A stretch of 64,000 nt of DNA. Origin: Streptosporangium roseum DSM 43021. GTDB lineage: Bacteria; Actinomycetota; Actinomycetes; Streptosporangiales; Streptosporangiaceae. Under the pieces are notes generated by a model that ran no database searches, was not told the origin of the DNA, and saw nothing but the letters and a program-made list of their open reading frames with translations. Location: positions 6,696,001 to 6,760,000 of the forward strand of contig NC_013595.1 of assembly GCF_000024865.1 (NCBI RefSeq), written 5' to 3'. Every line of letters begins with the position of its first letter. The stretch's first letter is position 1. The translations under genes were made by a program, and so were the position numbers. This document shows positions 33,742 through 42,103 of this stretch, one piece after another.

Positions 33742-34719
33742 GTGAACGCAGCAGCACAGACATCAGGCGCCCACGGTGCCGGCATCGCGACCATCACTCC
33801 GGACGGGACGGTGCTCGACACCTGGTTCCCCTCCCCCCGACTGGGTGAGCCCTCCACTCCGGGCACCAGGCGGCTGACCCCGGAGGAGGCCGTCGAGGCG
33901 CTCGGCTCCGCGGTCGCCGCCCTGCTGGGCCCGGACGAGGACCGCGGTGTGGAGGTGGTCGCGGTCCACACCGGGATCGCCAAGCTGTCGGAGCCGCCCG
34001 CCGACGCCCACGACGCCTACCTCCGCCTCCACCTGCTGTCGGCCCGCCTCGTCCAGCCGCACGGCCAGAGCCTGGACGGGCTGTTCGGCGTGCTGAGCAA
34101 CGTGGTGTGGACCAACCACGGCCCGTGCCCGGTCGAGGGCTTCGAGTCGGTACGGCTGCGCCTGCGGGCCCGCGGCCAGGTGACCGTCTACGGCGTGGAC
34201 AAGTTCCCCCGGATGGTCGACTACGTGGTGCCCTCCGGCGTCCGGATCGCCGAGGCCGACCGCGTCCGCCTCGGCGCGCACCTGGCCACCGGCACGACCG
34301 TGATGCACGAGGGCTTCGTCAACTTCAACGCCGGCACGCTCGGCGCCTCCATGGTCGAGGGGCGCATCTCGGCGGGCGTGGTGGTGGGCGACGGCTCCGA
34401 CGTGGGCGGCGGCGCCTCGATCATGGGCACCCTGTCCGGCGGCGGCAAGCAGGTCATCTCCATCGGCAGTCGCTGCCTGCTGGGCGCCAACAGCGGCGTC
34501 GGCATCTCCCTCGGCGACGACTGCGTCGTGGAGGCCGGCCTCTACGTCACCGCCGGGACCAAGGTCGCCCTCCCCGACGGCCGGACCGTCAAGGCCGCCG
34601 AGCTCTCCGGCGCCTCCGGTCTGCTGTTCCGCCGCAACTCCACCACCGGCGCCGTCGAGGTCGTGTCCCGCCAGGGCACCGGCGTGGAGCTCAACAGCGC
34701 CCTGCACGCCAACGACTGA
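33742..34719 (+). CDS. dapD: 2,3,4,5-tetrahydropyridine-2,6-dicarboxylate N-succinyltransferase
   Basis: 325 residues. DapD uses succinyl-CoA on tetrahydrodipicolinate in the succinylase branch of lysine and meso-diaminopimelate synthesis. The left-handed beta-helix hexapeptide repeats are clear (GTTVMHEGFVNFNAGTLGAS, VVVGDGSDVGGGASIMG, CLLGANSGVGISLGDDCVV), as is the actinobacterial N-terminal domain. The start is probably GTG 33742; TTG 33733 is the in-frame alternative, and no good ribosome site is visible for either. It is divergent from the GH25 gene and apparently monocistronic. Confidence 0.94.
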   Translation: MNAAAQTSGAHGAGIATITPDGTVLDTWFPSPRLGEPSTPGTRRLTPEEAVEALGSAVAALLGPDEDRGVEVVAVHTGIAKLSEPPADAHDAYLRLHLLSARLVQPHGQSLDGLFGVLSNVVWTNHGPCPVEGFESVRLRLRARGQVTVYGVDKFPRMVDYVVPSGVRIAEADRVRLGAHLATGTTVMHEGFVNFNAGTLGASMVEGRISAGVVVGDGSDVGGGASIMGTLSGGGKQVISIGSRCLLGANSGVGISLGDDCVVEAGLYVTAGTKVALPDGRTVKAAELSGASGLLFRRNSTTGAVEVVSRQGTGVELNSALHAND

Positions 34720-34859
34720 GCCCGCCGGGGCCGCGCGTCCTGACCGCGCGCCGTTCTCCGGCGCCCCGGCACGGTGAGCTGGACGGTTATCCGCGCGTCA
34801 CCGGCGCACACGGAAGTGCGTTCTTCCGCCATCGCCTCCCGGCGGGGAGGCTGATGCTC

Positions 34860-35327
34860 ATGGCAATCATCGACACGCCCGACTACCTGCCCTTTCCCGA
34901 GAGCGATCCGGACAACTACAAGCCGGGGTCGTCCATGTGGGCCGTGATGGACCCCGTCTCCCCCGACGGGGACTACGTCAAGGATCTCGTCGTCGGCTTC
35001 GAGCGGCTCGCCTCCGGCGAGGGCATCCCGCTCCACATCCACACCACCGAGGAACTGCTGATCATCGACGAGGGCGAGGCCGAGGCCCGCCTGGGCGATG
35101 AGCGGCGTGTCGTCGGCCCCGGTACGGTGATCTTCGTTCCCGCGGGGACCCCGCACGGCTTCCGCAACCTGTCCGGCGGCGTCGTGCGCCTGCACGCCGT
35201 GGTGGGCCGGCACATCGTCGGCACCCAGATGCTGGACCGCCTCCCCCGGCCCGGCACCGAGGGGCAGCCGCCCCAACCCGCCAGGATCGACGACTTCCGG
35301 AAGTTCATCTCGGAGCCGCGCACCTGA
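34860..35327 (+). CDS. Cupin-domain protein
   Basis: 155 residues from ATG 34860, 9 bases after GGGGAGG; ATG 34854 is only 3 bases from it. A single cupin_2 barrel carries motif 1 in GIPLHIHTTEELLIIDEGEAE (split), with G-x5-H-x-H-x3-E, and motif 2 in PAGTPHGFRNL, so a metal site of two His, one Glu and a third His is intact. The substrate is unknown; such proteins include dioxygenases, isomerases and simple binding proteins. It follows dapD after 140 bases and precedes the PAP2-like gene by 38. Confidence 0.8.
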   Translation: MAIIDTPDYLPFPESDPDNYKPGSSMWAVMDPVSPDGDYVKDLVVGFERLASGEGIPLHIHTTEELLIIDEGEAEARLGDERRVVGPGTVIFVPAGTPHGFRNLSGGVVRLHAVVGRHIVGTQMLDRLPRPGTEGQPPQPARIDDFRKFISEPRT

Positions 35328-35365
35328 CAGGCTTGTGCCACGGACCCTGTGGCGATGGGAGTGGA

Positions 35366-35980
35366 ATGACCGGTCGGGATGCGGCGCACGGCGAGAGGGA
35401 CACGACGGCGCTCGCGCGGTGGGTCACCGGACTGTTCGCGCCCCAGGTGCTGGTCATCGCGCTGCCTCCGGCCGTCGGGCTGGTGGCGGACGGCTGGCCG
35501 GGCGCCGGGTGGGGGCTGGTGGCGTCGGCGCTGTGCGGCGGGATCCCCGCCGGGGTGATCCTGGCCGGCGTCCGCTCCGGGCGGCTGGACTCCCATCACC
35601 TGGTCGACCGGGCGAGCCGGACGAAGCCGCTGCTGGTGGCGGTCATGGCGGTGCTCGTCACGCTGGTGCTGCTGGCCTCCCTGGGCGCGCCCCGGCTGTT
35701 GGTCGCCACGGTGACAGCGATGCTGGCCGCGCTCGCGCTGACGGTCCCGATCACCCTCAGATGGAAGATCTCCTTCCACGCGGCGGTGTCGGCGGGCACC
35801 GTGGTGGTGCTGGCCCAGGTGCTGCCCGCCGCCCCGACCCTCGTGGCGGGCATGCTGATCGTGGCGACGGTGTGCTGGGCCCGGGTGCGGCTCAGGCACC
35901 ACACACCCGCCCAGGTCGCCGCCGGGGCCGTCGTCGGCGCCGGCTCGGCCTGGGCGGCCCTGAGCGCCTTCGGCCTCTGA
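35366..35980 (+). CDS. PAP2-superfamily-like membrane protein
   Basis: 204 residues with six predicted membrane helices. The C-terminal half carries a reduced phosphatase signature: KISFHAAVSAGTVVV takes the place of the usual SGH segment and RLRHHTPAQVAAGAVVG corresponds to the SRxxxxxHxxxD segment, with Gln replacing the final Asp. Many actinobacterial proteins annotated as PAP2 family look like this and their activity is uncertain. ATG 35366 has GGGAG just upstream. It may hydrolyse a lipid phosphate at the membrane, but the atypical motif lowers confidence. Confidence 0.65.
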   Translation: MTGRDAAHGERDTTALARWVTGLFAPQVLVIALPPAVGLVADGWPGAGWGLVASALCGGIPAGVILAGVRSGRLDSHHLVDRASRTKPLLVAVMAVLVTLVLLASLGAPRLLVATVTAMLAALALTVPITLRWKISFHAAVSAGTVVVLAQVLPAAPTLVAGMLIVATVCWARVRLRHHTPAQVAAGAVVGAGSAWAALSAFGL

Positions 35981-36045
35981 TCTCCCCCGGGGGCCGCGGA
36001 AGGCCCGCGAGGGCCCGCCTGGCCGCCATGGAGCCGGAGGCCGGC

Positions 36046-36675
36046 TCATCCGCGGAGATAGGCGAGGACGGCGAGGACCCGGCGGTGGTCGTCCCCGGCC
36101 GGAGGGAGGTCGAGTTTGGCGAGGATGCTCGCGATGTGCTTGGCCACCGCGGCCTCGGTGACCACGAGGGTCCGGGCGATGGCGGCGTTCGAGCGGCCTT
36201 CGGCGATGAGGGCGAGCACCTCGCGCTCCCTGGGGGTGAGGCGCAGCAGCGGGTCGCGACGGCGCGTCAGCAGCTGCCTGACCACCTCGGGATCGACGAC
36301 GGTGCCGCCGGCGGCCACCCGGTCCAGGGCGTCGGCGAACTCCTTGACATGGCCGATCCGGTCCTTGAGCAGGTAGCCGACGCCGGCGTCCATGAGCTCG
36401 GCGACATAGGCCTGCTGGACGTAGTGGCTGAGGACCAGCACCGGCAGGCCGGGCCGCCTGGCACGCAGGGTGACGGCGGCGCGCAGTCCCTCGTCGGTGA
36501 ATCCGGGCGGCATCCGCACGTCGGTGACCACGATGTCGGGCGCGTGTTCCTCGACGGCGGCGATCAGCGAGGGCGCGTCGCCGACGGCGGCGGCCACGGT
36601 GTGGCCGAAGCGCTCCAGCAGGCCGACCAGCCCCTCCCGGAGCAGGACCGCGTCCTCGGCCAGGACTACCCGCAC
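36046..36675 (-). CDS. NarL/LuxR-type response regulator
   Basis: 209 residues from GTG 36675 (GGAGG upstream; the in-frame GTG 36723 would overlap the kinase gene). The receiver domain has the acidic pocket in VRVVLAEDAVLL, the phospho-acceptor Asp in DIVVTDVRMPPG and Lys in GYLLKDR. The C-terminal LuxR helix-turn-helix is LTPREREVLALIAEGRSNAAIARTL (split at about 145-170). It pairs with the histidine kinase gene immediately upstream. Target genes are unknown. Confidence 0.93.
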   Translation of the reverse strand: MRVVLAEDAVLLREGLVGLLERFGHTVAAAVGDAPSLIAAVEEHAPDIVVTDVRMPPGFTDEGLRAAVTLRARRPGLPVLVLSHYVQQAYVAELMDAGVGYLLKDRIGHVKEFADALDRVAAGGTVVDPEVVRQLLTRRRDPLLRLTPREREVLALIAEGRSNAAIARTLVVTEAAVAKHIASILAKLDLPPAGDDHRRVLAVLAYLRG

Positions 36676-36715
36676 GGGACCTCCACCCACCACGGCGACG
36701 AGCCGCCGGCCGGGA

Positions 36716-37927
36716 CTACGCACATGGGATCTCCACCCTCAGTGTGGTCGGCCCTCCGGCCGGACTGGACAGTGACATCGTGCCGCTGAGCACCGCGACC
36801 CGGTCGGCCAGCCCGGCCAACCCGGTGCCCGAGACCGGATCGGCTCCGCCCTCGCCGTCGTCGCTGATCTCCATCACCAGGCTCTCCCGCGTGAGGCGGC
36901 CGCGTATCAGGCAGCGGGCGGCTCGGCTGTGCTTCGCCACGTTGGCGAGCGCCTCGCTGACCACGAAGTAGGCGGTCGTCTCGGTCGCCGCGGGCAGCCG
37001 CCGCGCGAGCACGATGTCCACCTCCACCGGGACCGGTGAGCGCCCGGCCACGTCAAGCACCGCCTCGGGCAGCCCGAGGTCGGTGAGGATCCGCGGGTGC
37101 ACCCCGCGGATCAGCTCCCGCAGCTCGGCCAGGGCCCGCATGGCCTCCTCGTGCGCCTCGGCGACCCGCTCCGCGGCCGGGGAACCGGGCTCCAGGTCGA
37201 GCTGGGCCATGCCGAGCTTCAGCGTCAGCGCGACCAGCCGCTGCTGGGCGCCGTCGTGCAGGTCCCGCTCGATCCTGCGCCGTTCGATCTCGAAGGCGTC
37301 GACCAGTCGGGCCCGGGACCGGACGACCTCGGCCAGCTCGGGGTCGGGAGACCCGAGGAGCGCCCTGGCCATGGTGGCGCGGGCCCCGGCCCAGGCGGTG
37401 ATCGGGTAGGCGGCGGTCGGCATGATCACCGCTCCGGCCAGGGCCAGGGGCAGGCTGAGGGACAGGGGCGTGTCCGGCTGGAGCGGCGCGGTGAGCAGCA
37501 CGCCCGGGAGCACGCCGCCGACGCCGATCGCCCCCAGGTCGACCCACCACAGCGCGAGGACCGAGAGCAGTGCGTAGCCGGCCTCGCGCCAGGTGGCCTG
37601 CTCCCGCAGCCGGGTGCGCAGCCAGCCGCGAGGGCCGGGAGCGCCGGGCCGTTCGTGCGGGTCGGCGGCAGGCACCCCGTCGACCAGCCGCAGCCGCCAC
37701 CGCTCGAAGCGGCCCGCCACCAGCCCGCCGGGCACGGCGGCGACCGCCGCCAGCGCCACGGCGGCCATCACTCCGGCGGTGAGCGCGACGTAGACCACCA
37801 GGGACGCGACGACGCCGAACACCGCGCCCGACAGCAGGTACGCCAGCGAGCGCCACGGCCACGCCGACCGCAGGAAGCGCAGCGGCCGCCCGGCGAGGGC
37901 CTGCAGGGCGTTGCGGGGGTGGTGCAC
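36716..37927 (-). CDS. Sensor histidine kinase (HisKA_3 type)
   Basis: 403 residues. Two pairs of membrane helices lie in the first half (about 28-75 and 115-175), without a large extracytoplasmic sensor domain. The dimerisation/phospho-acceptor box is RIERDLHDGAQQRLVAL (His about 225), followed by the HATPase domain with SEALANVAKHSRA (N box) and DDGEGGADPVSGTGLAGLADRV in pieces. This is the NarX/DesK-like group that phosphorylates LuxR-type regulators. Its stop lies 40 bases before the regulator start, so the two form an operon. Intramembrane sensing of envelope state is plausible by layout. Confidence 0.9.
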   Translation of the reverse strand: MHHPRNALQALAGRPLRFLRSAWPWRSLAYLLSGAVFGVVASLVVYVALTAGVMAAVALAAVAAVPGGLVAGRFERWRLRLVDGVPAADPHERPGAPGPRGWLRTRLREQATWREAGYALLSVLALWWVDLGAIGVGGVLPGVLLTAPLQPDTPLSLSLPLALAGAVIMPTAAYPITAWAGARATMARALLGSPDPELAEVVRSRARLVDAFEIERRRIERDLHDGAQQRLVALTLKLGMAQLDLEPGSPAAERVAEAHEEAMRALAELRELIRGVHPRILTDLGLPEAVLDVAGRSPVPVEVDIVLARRLPAATETTAYFVVSEALANVAKHSRAARCLIRGRLTRESLVMEISDDGEGGADPVSGTGLAGLADRVAVLSGTMSLSSPAGGPTTLRVEIPCA

Positions 37928-38098
37928 GGTCCGACGTTATCGGTGATCCGGACCGGCGACGGCGGTGCCGGAGGGAGTCCCGCCGGGGTATCGGCGACCG
38001 GCCCGCTCCCGGCCCGGCCCATGATGACGGCTGAGGCGGCGGGGCGCGGGCTCCCTCGCGCCGGTCACGGCGGGGCGCGGGCGTCCGTGGGGGCCGGG

Positions 38099-39853
38099 TC
38101 AGGGCCGGTCGTCGGCGAAGGCGCCGTCGGCGAGGTCCTTGAACCGTTCGAGGTCCTCGGCGGCGTGGTCGATGCCGCGCAACGGGCCCTGGTCGGCGAG
38201 GTGGGCGCGGGCGTAGAGGCGGGCGACCAGTGCCTTGCGGTCGGCGCCGAGCTCGCGGCGCTCCCATCCGGCCTGCTCCAGCAGCAGCGCGGCGGCGTAG
38301 ACGTCGGCCATGAACTGCGCCAGCGGGAAGAGCCTGGCCTCGGCGGTGACCGGGTCGAGGCCGCGCCACCGGCCCAGGGCCTCGCGCAGCCGGTCGATCC
38401 GGTCCGACACCAGCAGCGCGGTGGGGTCGTCACCGGGCGGCGCATGCCGTACGGCCTCCGCCAGCCGGTCGAAGAACGGCAGGTGCTGGTCCTTCTTGAC
38501 GGCCCGGCGCACGTCCAGGCAGAGGATGTTGTCCCCGCCCTCCCAGATCGGGTTGACCTGGGCGTCGCGCAGGATGCGGGCGACCGGCCACTGCTCGATG
38601 TAGCCGTTGCCGCCGTGCACCTCGATCGCGTCGCTGGCCGCGGTGACGCCCAGGCGGGCGGCCCTGAGCTTGATCAGGGCCGGGCCGAGCCGCAGCCTGG
38701 TGTGGAACCCGTCGAACACCAGCGCCTGGGCCGCCTCGACCTCGACGATCAGCTCGGCCAGTTTGCGGCGCATGAGCGGCTGGTCGATGAGGGCGGCGCC
38801 GAAGGCCTCGCGGCTGCGGGCGTAGCAGAGCGACTCGACCAGGGCGCGCCGGGCACAGCTCAGGCCCATCGTGGCGATCCCGAGCCGGGCGCCGTTGGTC
38901 AGCTCCATCATCCGGCCCAGGCCCTTGCCGTCGCCGGTGCCGGTGCTCTCCGGTGCCAGCAGGAACGCCTCGGCATCGGTGAACTCGATCTCCGCCGAGG
39001 CCACCGACCTGGTGCCCAGCTTGTCCTTGAGCCTGCGGACCCGGATGCCGTTGTGGCCGCCGTCGCGGCGCTCGCGCAGCACGAGGAAGGGCGCGACGCC
39101 CCGGCTGCCGTCGGGGCCGCCCTCGGCCTTGGCCAGCACCACGAAGGCGGAGCCGTTGGCGTTGGAAGCGAACCACTTCAGGCCGTTCAGCCGCCAGGCG
39201 TCCCCCGCCGGGGTGGCCGTGGACTCCAGGGCGGCGAGGTCGGAGCCGCCGGTGCGCTCGGTGAACATCTGCGCGGCCTCGCCGGAGAACATCCCGTCCG
39301 CGAAGATCTCCCGGACCCGTTCCTTGACGTCCTGGGGGGCGAAGGCCTCGGCCATGAGCACCACCATGTCGCCACCGGTGCCGAGCGCGCAGCCCATCCC
39401 GATGTCGGCCTGGTAGAGCAGGTAGTTCCAGGCCAGCCCCATGGTCACCGGGTCGGCGCCGGCGGCCTTGGCCTCCCGCGCGAACTCCGGGCGGGTGAAG
39501 GAGCCCGCGACCAGCTCGCGGCGGGCCGCCTCGAAGGAGGGCGGCATGACGATCCGGCTGACGTCGTGGCCCCACCGGTCGTACCTCTCCAGCCGGGGCG
39601 GGTTCCGGTCGGTCTCCTCGGCGTGTTCGAGGATGGGGCCGCCCATCAGCGCACCCGCCCGTTCCAGGTGGGGGGCCGCCCATTCCAGGGCGCCGGCGCC
39701 GAGGTGGCGGTGCATCAGGAAGCGCAGCGTGGGGTCGGAGCCGTACCAGTTGAGGCCGGCCGCGCCCCGGTAGCGCTCGGTGGCGTAACGCCGGGCCTTG
39801 TCCGGGCCGCCGAAGGGCAGCCGGTCGACCGGCTCTATGAGGTAGGAAGCCAT
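38099..39853 (-). CDS. AidB-like acyl-CoA dehydrogenase
   Basis: 584 residues, longer than classical acyl-CoA dehydrogenases and close to AidB. The flavin-domain signatures MFTERTGGSDLAAL, WRLNGLKWFASNANG and VHGGNGYIEQWPVARILRDAQ are followed by NPIWEGGDNILCLDVRRAV, and the N-terminal segment RNPPRLERYDRWGHDVSR is typical of the AidB subgroup. E. coli AidB belongs to the adaptive response to DNA alkylation, but many actinobacterial members probably oxidise acyl-CoAs; which applies here is open. It is divergent from a PaaX-family regulator gene with a 77-base gap containing an inverted repeat, so regulation by that protein is likely. Confidence 0.87.
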   Translation of the reverse strand: MASYLIEPVDRLPFGGPDKARRYATERYRGAAGLNWYGSDPTLRFLMHRHLGAGALEWAAPHLERAGALMGGPILEHAEETDRNPPRLERYDRWGHDVSRIVMPPSFEAARRELVAGSFTRPEFAREAKAAGADPVTMGLAWNYLLYQADIGMGCALGTGGDMVVLMAEAFAPQDVKERVREIFADGMFSGEAAQMFTERTGGSDLAALESTATPAGDAWRLNGLKWFASNANGSAFVVLAKAEGGPDGSRGVAPFLVLRERRDGGHNGIRVRRLKDKLGTRSVASAEIEFTDAEAFLLAPESTGTGDGKGLGRMMELTNGARLGIATMGLSCARRALVESLCYARSREAFGAALIDQPLMRRKLAELIVEVEAAQALVFDGFHTRLRLGPALIKLRAARLGVTAASDAIEVHGGNGYIEQWPVARILRDAQVNPIWEGGDNILCLDVRRAVKKDQHLPFFDRLAEAVRHAPPGDDPTALLVSDRIDRLREALGRWRGLDPVTAEARLFPLAQFMADVYAAALLLEQAGWERRELGADRKALVARLYARAHLADQGPLRGIDHAAEDLERFKDLADGAFADDRP

Positions 39854-39861
39854 GCCTGGAC

Positions 39862-39897
39862 ATTACGCTTCTCCGACACATGGAGAAAAGATGTAAT
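39862..39897. promoter_or_regulatory. Inverted repeat in the AidB-like/PaaX divergent promoter
   Basis: ATTAC..TTCTCC (39862-39874) and GGAGAA...GTAAT (39882-39897) form an imperfect dyad between the two divergent genes. It is a candidate binding site for the PaaX-type protein. A TAAACT hexamer at 39913-39918, 12 bases before the PaaX ATG, could be its -10 element and would give a very short leader. Confidence 0.4.
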
Positions 39898-39930
39898 CCC
39901 CGGATGGACGACTAAACTCGGCGGCTAGCG

Positions 39931-40686
39931 ATGACGAACGAAGACGACCCGCTCGGGCTCCGGCCGCTGACCGCGCGCTCGGTCATCCTCAGCACGCTGC
40001 TGGGCACCCACCCCCCGCGGCTGAGGGCAGGCCGCCTGGTCCGCGTGGGCGCCCTGTTCGGCATCTCCGAGGGCACGGTCCGGGTCGCGCTGTCACGCAT
40101 GGTCGCCGCGGGCGACCTCGGCCAGCCGGACGGCTTCTACGAGCTCAGCGAGCGCCTCCGCCTGCGGCAGGCCCGCCAGGACGAGAGCCGCTCGCCCAGC
40201 ACCCGCGCCTGGGACGGCGCGTGGGAGGTCGCGATCGTGACCGCCGAGCGGCGGCCCGCCGCCGAACGGGCCGCGCTCCGGGAGGCCATGGCGGCGCTGC
40301 GCCTGGCCGAGATCCGCGAGGGCGTGTGGATGCGGCCGGACAACCTGAGCAGGGACCGGCCCGCCGTCGTCGCCGGCCAGTGCGCCTTCCTGCGGGCGGT
40401 CCCGGAGGAGGACCCCGCCCGGCTGGCGGGATCCCTGTGGGACCTGCCCGCCTGGGCCCGGCACGCGCGGGCGCTGCAGAGCGCCTTCGACGCGGCGGCC
40501 ACCATCTCCGGCCGGTTCGCCCTGGCCGCCGCCGCGCTGCGTCACCTGCTGGCCGACCCCCTGCTGCCGGCCGGCCTGCTGCCCGGCGACTGGCCCGGCG
40601 ACGGCCTCAGGCACCGCTACGACCTGTTCGAGGCCGAGTTCGGGGCCCTCGTCCGCGACCACCTGCGGGCCACGGACGGCCCGTAG
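39931..40686 (+). CDS. PaaX-family transcriptional regulator
   Basis: 251 residues. An N-terminal winged helix (TARSVILSTLLG, VGALFGISEGTVRVALSRMVAAGDL in pieces) is followed by the PaaX central domain (WDGAWEVAIVTAERRPAAERAALREAM) and the C-terminal helical domain. PaaX represses phenylacetyl-CoA catabolism in E. coli; here no paa genes are nearby, and the divergent acyl-CoA dehydrogenase is the obvious target. An acyl- or aryl-CoA ligand is plausible from the family. No ribosome site precedes ATG 39931, which is consistent with a leaderless message. Confidence 0.85.
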   Translation: MTNEDDPLGLRPLTARSVILSTLLGTHPPRLRAGRLVRVGALFGISEGTVRVALSRMVAAGDLGQPDGFYELSERLRLRQARQDESRSPSTRAWDGAWEVAIVTAERRPAAERAALREAMAALRLAEIREGVWMRPDNLSRDRPAVVAGQCAFLRAVPEEDPARLAGSLWDLPAWARHARALQSAFDAAATISGRFALAAAALRHLLADPLLPAGLLPGDWPGDGLRHRYDLFEAEFGALVRDHLRATDGP

Positions 40687-40764
40687 ACCGCCGATCACCC
40701 GCGTGACGCGGACCGTCCGCGGATCACGGGCCGCCTGTAGATCACGACCGGCCGCGGATGGAGC

Positions 40765-41145
40765 ATGATTGCCTCCATGCCGGAAAATCAGAACTCGCTG
40801 TGGTCCATCGGCTCCAAGAACTCGATCCTGTCCGTCGGGTCGACGGGCTCGATCCTGTCCGTCGGGTCCGCGGGCTCGATCCTGTCCGTCGGATCCCTGG
40901 GATCCGCCGGCTCGGCGCTGTCGGTCGGGTCGATCGGCTCGGTCGCCTCCGCCTTCTCGATCGGATCGGCGCTGTCGGTCGGGTCGATCGGCTCGGCCAC
41001 GTCGGCCTTCTCCATCGGCTCGGCGCTGTCGGTCGGCTCGACCCTGTCGGCGCTCACCCGCTGGGCCGTCATGTCCTGGTGGTCCGGGAGGCGGGCCCCG
41101 CGATCCCGCGCGGGCGGGGCGGGGCCCTCCGGGGCGAGCTCCTAG
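40765..41145 (+). CDS. Serine-triplet (Sxx) repeat protein of unknown function
   Basis: 126 residues (ATG 40765; ATG 40777 is in frame, and the GGATGGAG upstream fits neither perfectly). From residue 11 to 95 a serine occurs at every third position without a break, 29 triplets in all. Triplets alternate in type: SIL/SAL/SAF, SVG/SIG, then SxG or a variant, giving a 9-residue period such as SILSVGSTG. Then comes an aromatic stretch (RWAVMSWW) and an Arg/Gly-rich tail. There is no signal peptide, Cys or catalytic motif. A strict three-residue period suggests a triangular solenoid or polyproline-II-like bundle with one face of Ser and others of Gly and Ile/Val/Leu; this is inference. I recall similar SIGS/SVGS repeats in uncharacterised actinobacterial proteins but cannot verify it. 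Its TAG interlocks with the convergent luciferase-like stop (shared CTAG). Confidence 0.7.
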   Translation: MIASMPENQNSLWSIGSKNSILSVGSTGSILSVGSAGSILSVGSLGSAGSALSVGSIGSVASAFSIGSALSVGSIGSATSAFSIGSALSVGSTLSALTRWAVMSWWSGRRAPRSRAGGAGPSGASS

Positions 41146-42038
41146 AGCAGGGTTCTGAGGAACTCCCGGGTCCGGCGGTCCGAGGTGTATTCGGCGGCCA
41201 CGAAGTCGGTGACCCCCGCCTGGGCGAGCGACTCGATCTGGGCGGCCACCGCGTCCTCGTCGCCGACGATCGCCACGTCGGCCGGGCCCGCGGCCCCCTC
41301 CCTGTCGAGCACCGCCCGGTAGGACGGCAGCTGGCCGTAGATCTCGAACACCTCGCCCGCGCGCGCCCTGGCGGCCTCCACGTCGCCGGTGACGCAGATC
41401 GGGAGCGTGCAGACGATCCTCGGCGCGGGCCGCCCGGCGGCGCGGGCGGCCTCGGTGACGGCGGGCACCACGTGTTCGGCCACGGTCTTGGGACCGGTCA
41501 TCCACAGCACGGTGCCGTCGGCCAGCTCGCCGGCCAGCCCGAGCATGCGCGGGGCCAGCGCGGCGATGAGCACGGGCATGTCCCCGGAGCCCGGCGTGGT
41601 CAGCCCGAGCTGCGCCTTGAGGGTCTCCCCCTCGAACGCCACCTGCTCCCCGCGCACGAGCGGCACCAGGACCGACAGGTATTCGCGCATGTGCCGGGCG
41701 GGCCTGTCGAAGCTGTAGCCGTACACGCCCTCGATGACGATCTGGTGTGACAGGCCGATGCCGAGCGCGAGCCGCCCGTCCAGGGCGGCGTTGGCCGTGA
41801 GCGCCTGCTGGGCGAGCACCGCCGGGTGGCGCGGGTAGGTGGGGACGACGCCGGTGCCGAGTTCGATCCCCGGCACCTGGCTGCCGGCCACGGCCAGCGC
41901 GGTCAGCGCGTCGAGGCCGAAGATGTTGGACATCCACGCCGAGGAGAAGCCGTCGTCGGCGGCGCGGGCGATCCGCCCCCGGAGCCTGCCCAGCACGTCC
42001 TGCCCCTGGGGCTCGTCGATCAACAGTCCGATCCGCAT
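41142..42038 (-). CDS. LLM-class F420-dependent oxidoreductase-like protein
   Basis: 298 residues. It has the bacterial luciferase-like barrel: MRIGLLIDEPQGQ at the start, DDGFSSAWMSNIFGLDALTALAVAG in pieces, GIELGTGVVPTYPRHPAVLAQQALT (split), and ADGTVLWMTGPKTVAEHV near the C-terminal part. The TGVVPTYPRHP segment is typical of F420-using members such as Mer-like and Rv-type LLM enzymes, so coenzyme F420 rather than FMN is the likely cofactor. The substrate is unknown. The frame extends upstream of ATG 42038 only as a shadow of the GH3 gene. The stop codon shares CTAG with the convergent repeat-protein gene. Confidence 0.87.
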   Translation of the reverse strand: MRIGLLIDEPQGQDVLGRLRGRIARAADDGFSSAWMSNIFGLDALTALAVAGSQVPGIELGTGVVPTYPRHPAVLAQQALTANAALDGRLALGIGLSHQIVIEGVYGYSFDRPARHMREYLSVLVPLVRGEQVAFEGETLKAQLGLTTPGSGDMPVLIAALAPRMLGLAGELADGTVLWMTGPKTVAEHVVPAVTEAARAAGRPAPRIVCTLPICVTGDVEAARARAGEVFEIYGQLPSYRAVLDREGAAGPADVAIVGDEDAVAAQIESLAQAGVTDFVAAEYTSDRRTREFLRTLL

Positions 42039-42103
42039 GACTACCGAACTCCATTCTAGTAGTTGCGCCCAGTCTAGGGCGCGCCCCCGGCGGCATCGGC
42101 TGT

